DNA of 64,000 nucleotides, from the NCBI GenBank assembly GCA_007361935.1, contig CP041667.1, positions 3,004,501 to 3,068,500 on the forward strand. Reading direction: 5' to 3'. Position 1 is the first letter of the stretch, and every line of letters begins with the position of its first letter. Below the pieces are notes generated by a model. The model saw nothing but the letters and a program-made list of their open reading frames with translations. It did not search any database and was not told the origin of the DNA. The translations under genes were made by a program, and so were the position numbers. This stretch comes from Lachnospiraceae bacterium KGMB03038. GTDB taxonomy: Bacteria > Bacillota > Clostridia > Lachnospirales > Lachnospiraceae. Shown here one piece after another: positions 43,291-52,562 of this stretch.

Positions 43291-44496
43291 TTAATATAAC
43301 ATTTTCTGCACTTCTTCACTATCCATATTCTCCGCCGTCATCCACACATATCCTGTATCCACATAGGCTTCGTTATTCAGCCCGCAGGCGGCTCTGGCTG
43401 AGGCGATCACCGCCGCGTATCCCATTCCGAATGGATTCTGCACCGCAAGGCCGTCAACCTTCCCTTCCTCCAGGGCTGTTATTTCTTCTTCATCCGCGTC
43501 AAATCCGACTACCGTCATGTCCTCTTTGCCCAGACGATCCATATTCTCTGTGATCAGCCGCACCGCCTCTCCGCTGGTTCCATAACAGCCTTTGATGTCT
43601 GGATACTTTGTAAAAATATAATCCATAACATCTTCTTCTGTAATATCTTCTGCCGCTATATCCTGATCTGCCTGTTCGTCCATTTCCGGTCTCTGATAAG
43701 TTCCCGCCTGAATCTCATCCGCGATTGTCTGCTGCATGGTTTCCAACTGATCCATATAGTATACAGAAACAATCTGGATCTCCGGATATTTCGCCTCGAT
43801 CTGCGCCGTAAAACTATTTACCCGCTGCAGGGCAGACTGGGATTTGGAATCCTGGGCGAATATTGCAACCTGACCGCTGCCGCCCAATAGTTCCGCCATC
43901 TGATCGGACGCATATACCGCTGCCGCCGCGTTATCCGTTGAGACTGTCGCCATCAGTCCCTGATAATCACTTCCAGAATCAAAAGCTACCACTGGGATAT
44001 CACTTTCCGCCGCCAGATCGAACTGCACATCACAGGCCTGGGCATCTGTCAGCGCGATTCCAAGCGCCACCGGATACCGGTCCAGTTCCTCATCCAAGAT
44101 TCCCACCTGCTCGTCCACATCATCCGCATCCGCAGGGCCGCTGTATGTGATCTTTACCTGATCCTCTCCCTCATATCCCAGTTCCTGATTAATGTCTTCA
44201 CAAGCCTGCTGGGCGCCTTCTTTTACAGCCTCCCAATACTGGCCTCCTTCTCCCTTTCCGATGATCGAGATATAGGCTCCTTTCTCAAGGGACAGGCCTT
44301 TTGCGTTGCCATAAGCGAATGGATCGATGGCATCAAGCTTTGCCTGATATTCCGGCGTACTCGATTCTTCTGTTTCTTCTGTACCCTCGGAAGCTTCCGC
44401 TTTCTCCGGCCGCGCCTTCCCGCTGTCAGCCGCGCATGCGCAAAGCGCCAGTGAGAAGCATAGGATCAAAGCCGTCATGCTCCACTTCTTTTTCAT
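43291..44496 (-). CDS. Sugar-type substrate-binding lipoprotein (PBP type 1), orphan
   Basis: 401 residues. Lipoprotein signal with lipobox LCAC near residue 20, an acidic Glu/Thr-rich linker (about 28-50), then a RbsB-like two-lobe binding domain (AYISIIGKGEGGQYWEAVKEGAQQA, GIALTDAQACDVQFDLAAESDIPVVAFDSG, KGCYGTSGEAVRLITENM). No ABC permease or ATPase flanks it. It may serve a transporter elsewhere or act in sensing. An HD hydrolase follows. The promoter contains an 8-bp-arm inverted repeat. Confidence 0.85.
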   Translation of the reverse strand: MKKKWSMTALILCFSLALCACAADSGKARPEKAEASEGTEETEESSTPEYQAKLDAIDPFAYGNAKGLSLEKGAYISIIGKGEGGQYWEAVKEGAQQACEDINQELGYEGEDQVKITYSGPADADDVDEQVGILDEELDRYPVALGIALTDAQACDVQFDLAAESDIPVVAFDSGSDYQGLMATVSTDNAAAAVYASDQMAELLGGSGQVAIFAQDSKSQSALQRVNSFTAQIEAKYPEIQIVSVYYMDQLETMQQTIADEIQAGTYQRPEMDEQADQDIAAEDITEEDVMDYIFTKYPDIKGCYGTSGEAVRLITENMDRLGKEDMTVVGFDADEEEITALEEGKVDGLAVQNPFGMGYAAVIASARAACGLNNEAYVDTGYVWMTAENMDSEEVQKMLY

Positions 44497-44531
44497 AATA
44501 TCAACTCTCCCAACGATTTCAAATCATTCTC

Positions 44532-44563
44532 TATAGTATAAACCAACAAATACTATACACCAA
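44532..44563 (-). promoter_or_regulatory. Promoter of the orphan binding-protein gene with inverted repeat
   Basis: Minus strand TTGGTG (44558-44563), 17-base spacer, TATACT (44535-44540). TATAGTAT (44532-44539) and ATACTATA (44550-44557) are exact inverted copies across the spacer and -10, an operator-like arrangement. Confidence 0.6.
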
Positions 44564-44636
44564 TTCCGTGAAAAATTGTTGAAAAAAATCTTAATTTTTC
44601 CCTACTGTTTTTTTTCGTGTGCACTTTTAAACTCCC

Positions 44637-44665
44637 TTGTATATTTTACTTTTTTGTATTATGAT
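44637..44665 (+). promoter_or_regulatory. Ferredoxin promoter
   Basis: TTGTAT (44637-44642), 17-base spacer, TATGAT (44660-44665). Confidence 0.6.
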
Positions 44666-44719
44666 AGGAATAGACAAAAAAGAGACATGTCTAACAATCA
44701 AAAAAGGAGGTACATACCA

Positions 44720-44890
44720 ATGGCACACGTAATTAGCGATGAATGTGTAAGCTGTGGAGCATGCGAGGCTGAATGTCCAGTAGGCGCTATCTCTCAGGGC
44801 GCAGATCACTATGAGATCGATGCTGACACCTGCGTTGACTGTGGCGCATGTGCTGCTCAGTGTCCTACAGGAGCTATCTCTGAGGGTTAA
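44720..44890 (+). CDS. 2[4Fe-4S] ferredoxin (clostridial type)
   Basis: 56 residues, MAHVISDECVSCGACEAECP, with two complete CxxCxxCxxxCP motifs (CVSCGACEAECP, CVDCGACAAQCP), each ligating one cluster crosswise. It is the low-potential electron carrier of pyruvate:ferredoxin oxidoreductase and hydrogenases in anaerobes. The ATG at 44720 is fixed by AAAGGAGG; the frame is open upstream but through the promoter. It is monocistronic with a clear terminator. Confidence 0.96.
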   Translation: MAHVISDECVSCGACEAECPVGAISQGADHYEIDADTCVDCGACAAQCPTGAISEG

Positions 44891-44940
44891 TCAAATATAT
44901 TTTGAATTTGTATCAGGGAACCCTGTGTTTACAGAAATAG

Positions 44941-44977
44941 AGAGGAACACATTTTATGCGTTCCTCTTTATTTTTTT
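44941..44977. terminator. Ferredoxin terminator
   Basis: AGAGGAAC (44941-44948) and GTTCCTCT (44960-44967) followed by TTTATTTTTTT. The convergent amidase gene ends just beyond it and may use it too. Confidence 0.8.
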
Positions 44978-44983
44978 GCATAA

Positions 44984-45853
44984 TCATATGCCAAAGTAGG
45001 CGTCGATCCCTTCCGCGATCCCTTCCGCCATCTGATCCTGGAATGAAACATCTGCCATCTTCGTATCATCATGTTCATTGGTCATAAATCCCATTTCCAA
45101 AATCATCACCGGTATCTCACTCCAGTTCAGACCTGTCATCGTATCATTGGTCACTACTCCCTGATCCGCAAACCCCGTCGCCTGGCAATAGGAGTGCAGG
45201 ACATTTTCCGCCAGCTTATTGCTTTCCTCATAAAGCTGTCCTACATACGGGTTGTCGGGAGACATGACCAGGCAAAGAGCCCCCTGACTAGAGGCATCTT
45301 CGCTTCCATTGGCATGTATCCTGACGCAGACATCCGCCCCCGCTTCATTGGCAAGCTGCGCTCTTTCTTTATTGCTGATGGCTGTATCGTTGTCTTCCCT
45401 GGCCATGACTACCTGATATCCCCGTTCCACAAGAAGATCCCGGACTTTCAGAGATACATCCAAATTTAACTGATATTCCGGCATGCCTGTATACGTTCCG
45501 GTTGTCCCGCCTGTAGCCTTTGCTTTCATCTCCCCGGACCCCGGGGCGTTCTCTTCTTTTGCGCTCATATCTATGTGAGCCCCCTGATGCCCTGGATCAA
45601 TAGCAACGATCAAGACGTTTAACTGAGGCTTTTCTTCTGCCGCTTTCGTTTCTTCTTCCTCCAGAGCCTCTTCCTTTTCATCGAAAAATCGGACTGCAGA
45701 CGCCAAAAGCCCCGGCCTCCCCTTTTCACTGTTCAAGGTCCCTTCCGTTTTGCTTTCCCTCCCCAGGTATGTTTTATAAAAAATCCCGCCCGCCGCCAGA
45801 AGTTCCGCGATCAAGACCAGCGCCAAGACAAGGATCAGCCCTTTCCGTTTCAT
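44984..45853 (-). CDS. N-acetylmuramoyl-L-alanine amidase (Amidase_3), secreted or membrane-anchored
   Basis: 289 residues. An N-terminal hydrophobic segment (about 4-27) acts as signal or anchor, followed by a charged linker to about 78. The zinc amidase fold has its ligands in AIDPGHQG (His), the Glu in MPEYQLNLD, and VRIHANGS (His), plus catalytic Glu in ILEMGFMTN. It cleaves the bond between muramic acid and the stem peptide. No cell-wall-binding repeats are present. ATG follows a G-rich GCGGGGGGG site; it is convergent with the ferredoxin gene. Confidence 0.92.
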   Translation of the reverse strand: MKRKGLILVLALVLIAELLAAGGIFYKTYLGRESKTEGTLNSEKGRPGLLASAVRFFDEKEEALEEEETKAAEEKPQLNVLIVAIDPGHQGAHIDMSAKEENAPGSGEMKAKATGGTTGTYTGMPEYQLNLDVSLKVRDLLVERGYQVVMAREDNDTAISNKERAQLANEAGADVCVRIHANGSEDASSQGALCLVMSPDNPYVGQLYEESNKLAENVLHSYCQATGFADQGVVTNDTMTGLNWSEIPVMILEMGFMTNEHDDTKMADVSFQDQMAEGIAEGIDAYFGI

Positions 45854-46039
45854 GTAAAAGCCCCCCCGCTTTTAAAGATATTTGAAATTATTATATCACA
45901 AAAAGAAGTCGTTTTCGCTCTGATTTCGTAAGAAAATTTCCCGTTCTCGGCGACTGGTTGCGACTCCTTTCGCTTTCTTTCCATGCTATCCTGTGCATAC
46001 CTGGAAAGGGGACAAGTTAATAAATAAGGGGGTTTTTCT

Positions 46040-46396
46040 ATGGGAAACGCATTAGAACAGCTAAAACGCGAGACAAAAGATGACGCCAAACTTTATGGAT
46101 GTATCCAGGAGTTATACGAACAAGGGGTTCCCTTCGACGAACTGAAAGCCCTGATCCCGGATCTTAGAAGAACACGGGAGCAGCTCCGCATGAAACGGAT
46201 GCTGGAAAATAATAACGAAGTACTTCTGTCTATGTTCAGCAAAGAAATGTCCTTCCTTCTGGACGCCAAAGAACGGCAGGAGGAAGAACAATTCAAAAAA
46301 CTGGACCAGCTCATCCGACAGCAGCAGTCCTTTCGGAAATCTGCCGCCGAGAGCGGTCCAGTAGAAAAATTAAAACGGCTATTCCTGCCGACTTAG
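46040..46396 (+). CDS. Uncharacterised small helical protein
   Basis: 118 residues that I do not recognise. It is charged and predicted largely helical, with a coiled-coil-like region around 45-100 (REQLRMKRMLENNNEVLLSM; DAKERQEEEQFKKLDQLIRQ). No signal, membrane helix or cysteine cluster. It has an AAGGGGG site nine bases ahead of its ATG. The last 18 bases overlap the convergent end of dnaB. Its coding pattern looks real, but support rests on ribosome site and length only. Confidence 0.6.
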   Translation: MGNALEQLKRETKDDAKLYGCIQELYEQGVPFDELKALIPDLRRTREQLRMKRMLENNNEVLLSMFSKEMSFLLDAKERQEEEQFKKLDQLIRQQQSFRKSAAESGPVEKLKRLFLPT

Positions 46397-47719
46397 ATTG
46401 GCAAACTTTGTATAGTCCGCAAGCCAGGCAAGATGAACGGTCCCCACAGGGCCGTTTCTCTGTTTTGCGATAATGATCTCGGCCTGCTTCTTGAACTCGG
46501 AGTCTTTATTATAATACTCATCCCGGTATATAAACATGACCACGTCCGCATCCTGCTCGATGGCTCCAGATTCACGGAGATCCGAAAGCATAGGCCGCTT
46601 ATCGGGTCTGGATTCCACAGCACGGCTCAGCTGAGACAGGGCCACTACAGGCACATTCAGCTCTCTGGCCAGCGCTTTCAGAGATCGAGAAATATCTGAG
46701 ATTTCCTGCTGGCGCGACTCAGAATGTCTGCCTACACTTCCTGTCATCAATTGCAGATAGTCGATGATGATCAGCTGGATGTCATGTTCCAGCTTATATT
46801 TTCTGCATTTTGAGCGAAGCTCCGACACAGAGATGCCAGGAGTATCATCGATGATCAGATTAGATTTCCCAATGATCCCTGCTCCCTCGATCAGCTTCTC
46901 CCAATCCGAATCCTTCAAATTCCCAGTCCTAAGAGCCTGGGAATCCACCTGAGACTCCAAGGAAAACAGACGATTGACCAACTGCTCTTTGGACATTTCC
47001 AAGCTGAAGACCGCCACGCCCTTCTCCCGCTTAAACGCTACATACTGAGCAATATTCAGCACAAACGCCGTCTTTCCCATAGAAGGCCTGGCCGCCACCA
47101 GGATCAAGTCGGAAGGCTGCAGTCCTGACAGTTTATAATCCAGATCGTTGAAGCCTGTTGGAATCCCCGTTACATTCCCTTTATTTTTGGACGCTTTTTC
47201 AATCCGATCCAGCGCGTTCAGCACAACCTGCTTAATAGGCGTATAATCCCCAAGATTCCGCTTTTGGAGCAATTCAAAAACAGATCTCTCCGTCATCTCC
47301 AGGATTGCCGGCAAAGGTTCATTTCCTACATAGCAGGCGTTTGATATCTCATCATTTAACTTGATCAGCCGGCGCATCATGGATTTATCGGCTACGATCT
47401 GGGCATAATATTTCACATTTGCAGAAGTAGGCACTGCCGTTACAAGATCCCTGACAAACTCCAGACTGGTGATCTCCGGCGGCACATCTTTCTCTTTCAG
47501 CCGGTCCTGCAAGGTCACCAGGTCAACTGGTTTTCCTTCATTGAATAATTCCACCATAGAATCAAAGATCACCCCATAGGCGCTCTGGTAGAAATCCTGC
47601 CCGCTGATCAGTTCAGAAGCCGTCAGAATCGCATCCTTGTCCATCAGCATAGCGCCGACCACCGACTGTTCCGCCTCAATACTGTGAGGCATGACCCGTT
47701 TGATGAGCGCTTCTTCCAT
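46379..47719 (-). CDS. dnaB: Replicative DNA helicase
   Basis: 446 residues. N-terminal primase-interacting domain (about 1-110, MPHSIEAEQSVVGAMLMD) and RecA-like helicase domain with Walker A ARPSMGKTAF, Walker B LIIIDYLQLM and the FSLEMSKEQL block. DnaB unwinds DNA at the fork. It follows rplI by 12 bases; gdpP-rplI-dnaB is a conserved Firmicute order. Confidence 0.98.
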   Translation of the reverse strand: MEEALIKRVMPHSIEAEQSVVGAMLMDKDAILTASELISGQDFYQSAYGVIFDSMVELFNEGKPVDLVTLQDRLKEKDVPPEITSLEFVRDLVTAVPTSANVKYYAQIVADKSMMRRLIKLNDEISNACYVGNEPLPAILEMTERSVFELLQKRNLGDYTPIKQVVLNALDRIEKASKNKGNVTGIPTGFNDLDYKLSGLQPSDLILVAARPSMGKTAFVLNIAQYVAFKREKGVAVFSLEMSKEQLVNRLFSLESQVDSQALRTGNLKDSDWEKLIEGAGIIGKSNLIIDDTPGISVSELRSKCRKYKLEHDIQLIIIDYLQLMTGSVGRHSESRQQEISDISRSLKALARELNVPVVALSQLSRAVESRPDKRPMLSDLRESGAIEQDADVVMFIYRDEYYNKDSEFKKQAEIIIAKQRNGPVGTVHLAWLADYTKFANLSRQE

Positions 47720-47731
47720 TGCTTGGTCCTC

Positions 47732-48181
47732 CTATGCTTCTTCTGTCACGACCACCTTCAGTTCCACGGTCACTTTCGGATGAAGTTTAATAGGAACATT
47801 GTGGGTTCCCAGAGTCTTGATCGTCTCCTTGAGCTGGATCTTCTTTTTGTCAATCTCCAGGCCAAGCTGCGCTTTCGTCTCTTCCGCGATCTCCTTAGAT
47901 GAAATAGAGCCAAAGGCTTTTCCGCCCTCACCCGTTTTGATGGAAACCTGGATCTGCCCTGCCTCTACTTTCTTTCCAAGCTCCTTTGCCGCCTCAAACT
48001 GCTCCTGGGCCACCTTATCCTGATTGGCCTTCTGCAGCTTCAGATCATTCAAGTTCTTTGAGTTCGCCTCTACTCCTTTGCCCTTTTTCAAGATAAAGTT
48101 TCTGGCATAGCCGTCGCTTACTTCTACTACCTGGCCTTTTTTCCCAAGGGATTTCACGTCTTCTTTTAAGATTACCTTCAT
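47732..48181 (-). CDS. rplI: 50S ribosomal protein L9
   Basis: 149 residues: MKVILKEDVKSLGKKGQVVEVSDGYARN is the L9 N-terminal RNA-binding domain, then a long helix and a C-terminal domain. Its ATG overlaps the gdpP stop by one base (TGATG), indicating coupled translation. Confidence 0.98.
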   Translation of the reverse strand: MKVILKEDVKSLGKKGQVVEVSDGYARNFILKKGKGVEANSKNLNDLKLQKANQDKVAQEQFEAAKELGKKVEAGQIQVSIKTGEGGKAFGSISSKEIAEETKAQLGLEIDKKKIQLKETIKTLGTHNVPIKLHPKVTVELKVVVTEEA

Positions 48182-50247
48182 CAGATATCTCCTCCTTCGA
48201 TCATTTCATCAATCACCGCTTTCAGGGTGGCCACCGCTTGATCCATATCTGTATAATCAAACTGGGCGCCCGATGCGTTCATATGGCCGCCGCCGCCCAA
48301 ACGCTCCATGATGATCTGTACATTGACCTCGTCAATGGAGCGGGCGCTGATATAGATTCTTCCGTTATATTCTGTAAGGACAAACGAGGCTTTGATCTCA
48401 TTAATGTCCAATAATTCGTTAGCCGCCTGAGCCCCAACGATGGTAGGACTCTCAATGGTAAGACCGGCTCCCACAGCGATAGCAAAACGGTCTCTGTATA
48501 CTTCCGTACTGCTGAGGATCTCCGCCTTTGCCCGGTACGACTCCATATCATCCCGGAACATCTTGCGCACCAGCGTAATATCCGCTCCATGCCGCCTCAG
48601 AAACGCCGCCGCTTCAAAGGTGCGTACGCCTGTCCGATTTACAAAATTGCTGGTATCGATCATGATCCCGGCGTAAAGACTGCTTGCCTCCAGCTTTGGA
48701 ATCCGGATATCGTCCACAATGTACTGCAGAATTTCGGAGACCATCTCACAGGACGAAGAAGCGTACGGCTCAATATAAGATAACAGCGCGTTATCAATAT
48801 TATCGCTGCTCTGCCGGTGATGATCCAGCACAACGATGGTCTTCGCAATATGCAGCAGTTCTTCACATTCTGTCATTCCCGGCCGGTTTGTATCTACCAC
48901 AACCACCATAGAATTTTCATCCGCCATGCCAATAGCCTGGGAAGGCTGCAAAAACAGATCTTCCGGATAATCCGGATTGTCTATATATGAATTATACAAA
49001 GGGCGCAGAGATGCGGACACTTCATTCAAGACGATGTGCGCCTTCTTCTCCAGCGCCGCGGCCGCCCGGTAGATTCCGACCGCCGCTCCCAGCGCATCCG
49101 CGTCACTTAGCTTGTGTCCCATAACAAAAATCTTATCTTTCACTGTCAGGAATTCTCGGAGCGCCTCAGCCTTAACCCGCGCCTTAACTCTGGTATTCCT
49201 GGACGTCTGTTCCCGTTTTCCTCCAAAATAGGTGATGCCGTGGGAATCTTTGATGACCGCTTGGTCTCCGCCTCTGGCAAGGGCAAGATCGATGGCTACT
49301 CTGGCGTAATTATAACTTTGGGAGTAAGATTCGGTACTTAATCCCAGCCCAATACTAAGCGTCACCGGAACTCCATTTCCGATATTGACAGACTTTACCT
49401 CTTCCAGCAAAGAGAATTTATCTTCTTCCAATTCCTTGAAATACTGCTTTTGAATGGCGATAAAATATTTATCGTTCTCCATTTTTTTCACAATCCCGTC
49501 CGCTTTCGCGATATACTGATTGATCTTACGGTCCACCAGCGCTACCAGCAGAGACTGCCTTACCTCTTCTACGCTGTTGATCACCTCATCGTAATTATCA
49601 ATATAAATCAGGCCGGCCACCAGGCGCTGCTCCTCATTCGCTTTGATATAGTGGCTCAGCTCCGTCACGTCCTGCAGATACACCGCGATGAAATATTCTT
49701 CTTCTTCCGGCATTTCCATCAGACGTTCCGTCTCGCTGAACCCTTTCACAGATACCTTCCTAAGCTCCGCCTTATATTCCCTGGCTCCATAATAGACATC
49801 CATGTGAACGACGTCATCTTCCTCTTTGGGGAAAATACTCTTATTCAGTTCCGGAATATATTTGCTGATATAGACGTCTCTCTTAGGTTTCCCTCCCAGC
49901 ACCTCCTCGAACTGACTGTTCATCCATACCGCTTTTCCGTCTTCCAGGAAAATAGCATAGGGTACTGCAAGTTCCTTCAAAAGCGTATTCTGTACCACTC
50001 CGTATTGAGCCGCAAATTCTACCAGGTCTTTTACGATCAGCGACTTGCTGTACAAGTATAAAATCCCCGTCATCACGATATAGATCAATACAAAGATAAA
50101 CATCAGCGTACCCGCCCGCCGATCGATCTTATAGGTCCATATATTTACGAACACCAGCAGGACCGCCATGACCGCGGGCCACTGCATATACAGCCTGAGT
50201 TGTCCTTTCAGACGTATGCTTTGATTGTCCTTTTTCTTTTTTCCCAT
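48181..50247 (-). CDS. gdpP: Cyclic-di-AMP phosphodiesterase GdpP
   Basis: 688 residues: two N-terminal helices (about 20-65), a degenerate PAS domain, a degenerate GGDEF domain (ARGGDQAVIK in place of GGDEF) and a C-terminal DHH/DHHA1 phosphodiesterase with GHKLSDADALG, VVDTNRP, LDHHRQS and GGGHMNASGAQF. It hydrolyses c-di-AMP and so affects potassium balance and wall stress. Start at MGKKKKDNQS (50247), with GAGGATG upstream. First gene of the gdpP-rplI-dnaB operon; a TATAAT (50307-50312, minus strand) lies 60 bases ahead. Confidence 0.95.
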   Translation of the reverse strand: MGKKKKDNQSIRLKGQLRLYMQWPAVMAVLLVFVNIWTYKIDRRAGTLMFIFVLIYIVMTGILYLYSKSLIVKDLVEFAAQYGVVQNTLLKELAVPYAIFLEDGKAVWMNSQFEEVLGGKPKRDVYISKYIPELNKSIFPKEEDDVVHMDVYYGAREYKAELRKVSVKGFSETERLMEMPEEEEYFIAVYLQDVTELSHYIKANEEQRLVAGLIYIDNYDEVINSVEEVRQSLLVALVDRKINQYIAKADGIVKKMENDKYFIAIQKQYFKELEEDKFSLLEEVKSVNIGNGVPVTLSIGLGLSTESYSQSYNYARVAIDLALARGGDQAVIKDSHGITYFGGKREQTSRNTRVKARVKAEALREFLTVKDKIFVMGHKLSDADALGAAVGIYRAAAALEKKAHIVLNEVSASLRPLYNSYIDNPDYPEDLFLQPSQAIGMADENSMVVVVDTNRPGMTECEELLHIAKTIVVLDHHRQSSDNIDNALLSYIEPYASSSCEMVSEILQYIVDDIRIPKLEASSLYAGIMIDTSNFVNRTGVRTFEAAAFLRRHGADITLVRKMFRDDMESYRAKAEILSSTEVYRDRFAIAVGAGLTIESPTIVGAQAANELLDINEIKASFVLTEYNGRIYISARSIDEVNVQIIMERLGGGGHMNASGAQFDYTDMDQAVATLKAVIDEMIEGGDI

Positions 50248-50337
50248 TGCCGCATCCTCTAAAATCCACAAATATTTACTATAGATTTTTAACGATATAC
50301 ATCAGTATTATATCACTTTCCCGCCGAAAATAAAAGA

Positions 50338-50361
50338 CGGAAATTGCCCCTGCAATTTCCG
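50338..50361 (-). terminator. galE (GNB/LNB operon) terminator
   Basis: CGGAAATTGC (50338-50347) and GCAATTTCCG (50352-50361), 4-base loop, followed on the minus strand by TCTTTTATTTT. Confidence 0.8.
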
Positions 50362-50410
50362 CCAAAAATCCAATCATGCGGCTATGATACTCCCGCTTTG
50401 CAGCGTCTGT

Positions 50411-51430
50411 TTATCCGCGGTACCCGTTAGGATTCTGAGACTGCCATCTCCAGGTGTCCTCACACATTTCCTCCAGATCCCGCTCCGCTTTCCAGCCAAG
50501 CACCCGTTCTGCTTTGGACGGATCCGCGTAGCACATGTCAATATCCCCGGCTCTCCTGGGTTTGATCTCATATGGAATCTCTTTCCCACAAGCTTTTGAA
50601 AAGGCTTTTACCATATCCAGTACCGAGTATCCAGTTCCAGTTCCCAGGTTGATGACATCCAGCCCCGGATCCGTAAAGATATAATCAATGGCCTTCACAT
50701 GCCCCAGCGCCAGATCGACTACATGGATATAGTCCCGCACTCCCGTTCCGTCCGGCGTATTATAGTCATCGCCAAAGACGCCCAGCTTCGGAAGTTTTCC
50801 CACAGCCACCTGCGAGATATACGGCATCAGATTGTTAGGGATTCCCTTCGGGTCTTCCCCGATCCTTCCGCTCTTATGGGCTCCTACCGGGTTAAAGTAA
50901 CGCAGCAGGATCACGTTCCAATCCGGCTTTGCCTTCTGTACGTCTGTCATGATCTGTTCCATCATAGACTTGGTCCATCCATAAGGGTTGGTGCATTGTC
51001 CCTTCGGGCAGTCTTCCGTGATCGGAATCACCTCCGGGTCTCCATAGACCGTAGCAGAGGAACTGAATACGATATTTTTCACTCCCACCTTATCCATCAC
51101 ACCCATCAGGGTCAGAGTTCCGGTAATATTATTATGATAGTATTCCAGTGGTTTCTGCACAGATTCGCCTACTGCTTTCAAAGCCGCGCAGTGGATCACC
51201 GCGTCAATTCCTTCCGCTCGGAACATCGCTTCCAACGCTTCCGCATCCAGCACATCTCCTTCGTAGAATTGAATGGTCTTTCCCGTCAGCTCTTCTACTC
51301 TGCGGATGGATTCTTTAGATGAATTACTCAGATTATCATAGACAACAACCTGATATCCTTTGTTCAAAAGTTCCAGCGCCGTATGACTCCCGATATAGCC
51401 GGCGCCGCCTGTGATCAATATCTTCGCCAT
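50411..51430 (-). CDS. galE: UDP-glucose/UDP-N-acetylglucosamine 4-epimerase
   Basis: 339 residues, extended SDR. NAD motif GGAGYIGSH, catalytic Ser/Thr in SSSATVYG and YxxxK in PYGWTKSM are intact. It interconverts UDP-Gal and UDP-Glc, and in GNB/LNB loci also UDP-GalNAc and UDP-GlcNAc. Start at MAKILITGGAGYIG (51430), set by TAGGAGG; 26 further open codons overlap the kinase end. Last gene of the importer operon, 13 bases after the kinase. Confidence 0.96.
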   Translation of the reverse strand: MAKILITGGAGYIGSHTALELLNKGYQVVVYDNLSNSSKESIRRVEELTGKTIQFYEGDVLDAEALEAMFRAEGIDAVIHCAALKAVGESVQKPLEYYHNNITGTLTLMGVMDKVGVKNIVFSSSATVYGDPEVIPITEDCPKGQCTNPYGWTKSMMEQIMTDVQKAKPDWNVILLRYFNPVGAHKSGRIGEDPKGIPNNLMPYISQVAVGKLPKLGVFGDDYNTPDGTGVRDYIHVVDLALGHVKAIDYIFTDPGLDVINLGTGTGYSVLDMVKAFSKACGKEIPYEIKPRRAGDIDMCYADPSKAERVLGWKAERDLEEMCEDTWRWQSQNPNGYRG

Positions 51431-51443
51431 GCTTTTTTGCCTC

Positions 51444-52562
51444 CTAGATATTGCTGTATTTATTAACGATTTCCTGCATAGTGTACCACTTTTCTTCCAT
51501 ATCCGCAACCAGCTTGAACTGAGTCCGGCAACGGTCCAGATTCTGCCCTTCCCGGTGGGTTTTAAAATATACGTCTCCTTGAAGATAGTCCGTCAGAAAC
51601 CGCATCCCGCACTCAAAAGTCATAATCTTCGCGCCCATAGGCATAAGCTGGATTTCTTTCTCTGTAAGTTTTCCTCCGCAGCCTTCCACAAAGCCTTTGG
51701 TATACAGCTCAAACAATTCCATACTGCAGGAAACCTTGCTCAGATCCTTCTCGTCCTCCGCGGCCGTGCTGGCCCCAAAACGGATAGAGTCGCCAAAATC
51801 ATTCATGGCAAGCCCCGGCATTACCGTATCCAGGTCGATCACGCAGATTCCTTTCCCTGTTTTATTATCGATCATGATATTGTTCAGCTTTGTATCATTG
51901 TGAGTTACCCGCACCGGAATCTCTTTTTTATCCAGCAGTTCACAGAAATAATTGGCTACGTCTTCCCGATCCAGGACAAACTGGATCTCTTCCCGGACAG
52001 AATCCGCCCTTCCCATCACATCTTCTTCCACCGCTTTCTGAAAAACAGCAAGCCTGGCCCTGGTATCATGGAAACCTTTGATGGTCTCATGAAGAGTCTC
52101 GGCCGGATAATCCGCCAGAAGCCGCTGAAAGTTTCCAAACGCCACCGCGCTCTGATAAAAATGCTCCGGTTTCTCCACCTGGTCATAACTGGTGGCATCG
52201 GTAATAAACTGATAGGAACGCCAGTAGTCTCCCAGGGAATCTACATAATAGGGCTTTCCATCCTTCGCCGGGATCACATTCAATGTCTCCCGCTCCGGAT
52301 CGCCCCCATTTTCAATGATCCGCTCTCTTAAATATGAGGTAACTCCCATAATATTTTCCATCAACTCTACCGGCTTCTCAAATACCTCTCTATTCATCCG
52401 CTGAAGGATCACCTTGATCCTCCCCATCTCAGCAATCTCAAAAGTCAGCAGATAGGTATCGTTGATGTGTCCGCTTCCATATGGACCTTCCTCTACTAAA
52501 GTGCCCTCGTACTGAAAGTTCTTGATCACTTCCTCTTTCTGTTTCTGTGTCACCTCTGCCAT
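51444..52562 (-). CDS. nahK: N-acetylhexosamine 1-kinase-like phosphotransferase
   Basis: 372 residues of the aminoglycoside-phosphotransferase/choline-kinase fold. The catalytic loop VTHNDTKLNNIMID (Brenner motif, Asp) and the metal-binding VIDLDTVMPG are clear, and the N-terminal GSGHINDTY nucleotide loop is present. Together with GH112 in the same locus this is best read as NahK/LnpB, which phosphorylates the anomeric OH of GlcNAc and GalNAc. The ATG overlaps the stop of the nucleotidyltransferase by one base (TAATG). Another sugar or amine kinase is possible but less likely in this context. Confidence 0.85.
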   Translation of the reverse strand: MAEVTQKQKEEVIKNFQYEGTLVEEGPYGSGHINDTYLLTFEIAEMGRIKVILQRMNREVFEKPVELMENIMGVTSYLRERIIENGGDPERETLNVIPAKDGKPYYVDSLGDYWRSYQFITDATSYDQVEKPEHFYQSAVAFGNFQRLLADYPAETLHETIKGFHDTRARLAVFQKAVEEDVMGRADSVREEIQFVLDREDVANYFCELLDKKEIPVRVTHNDTKLNNIMIDNKTGKGICVIDLDTVMPGLAMNDFGDSIRFGASTAAEDEKDLSKVSCSMELFELYTKGFVEGCGGKLTEKEIQLMPMGAKIMTFECGMRFLTDYLQGDVYFKTHREGQNLDRCRTQFKLVADMEEKWYTMQEIVNKYSNI

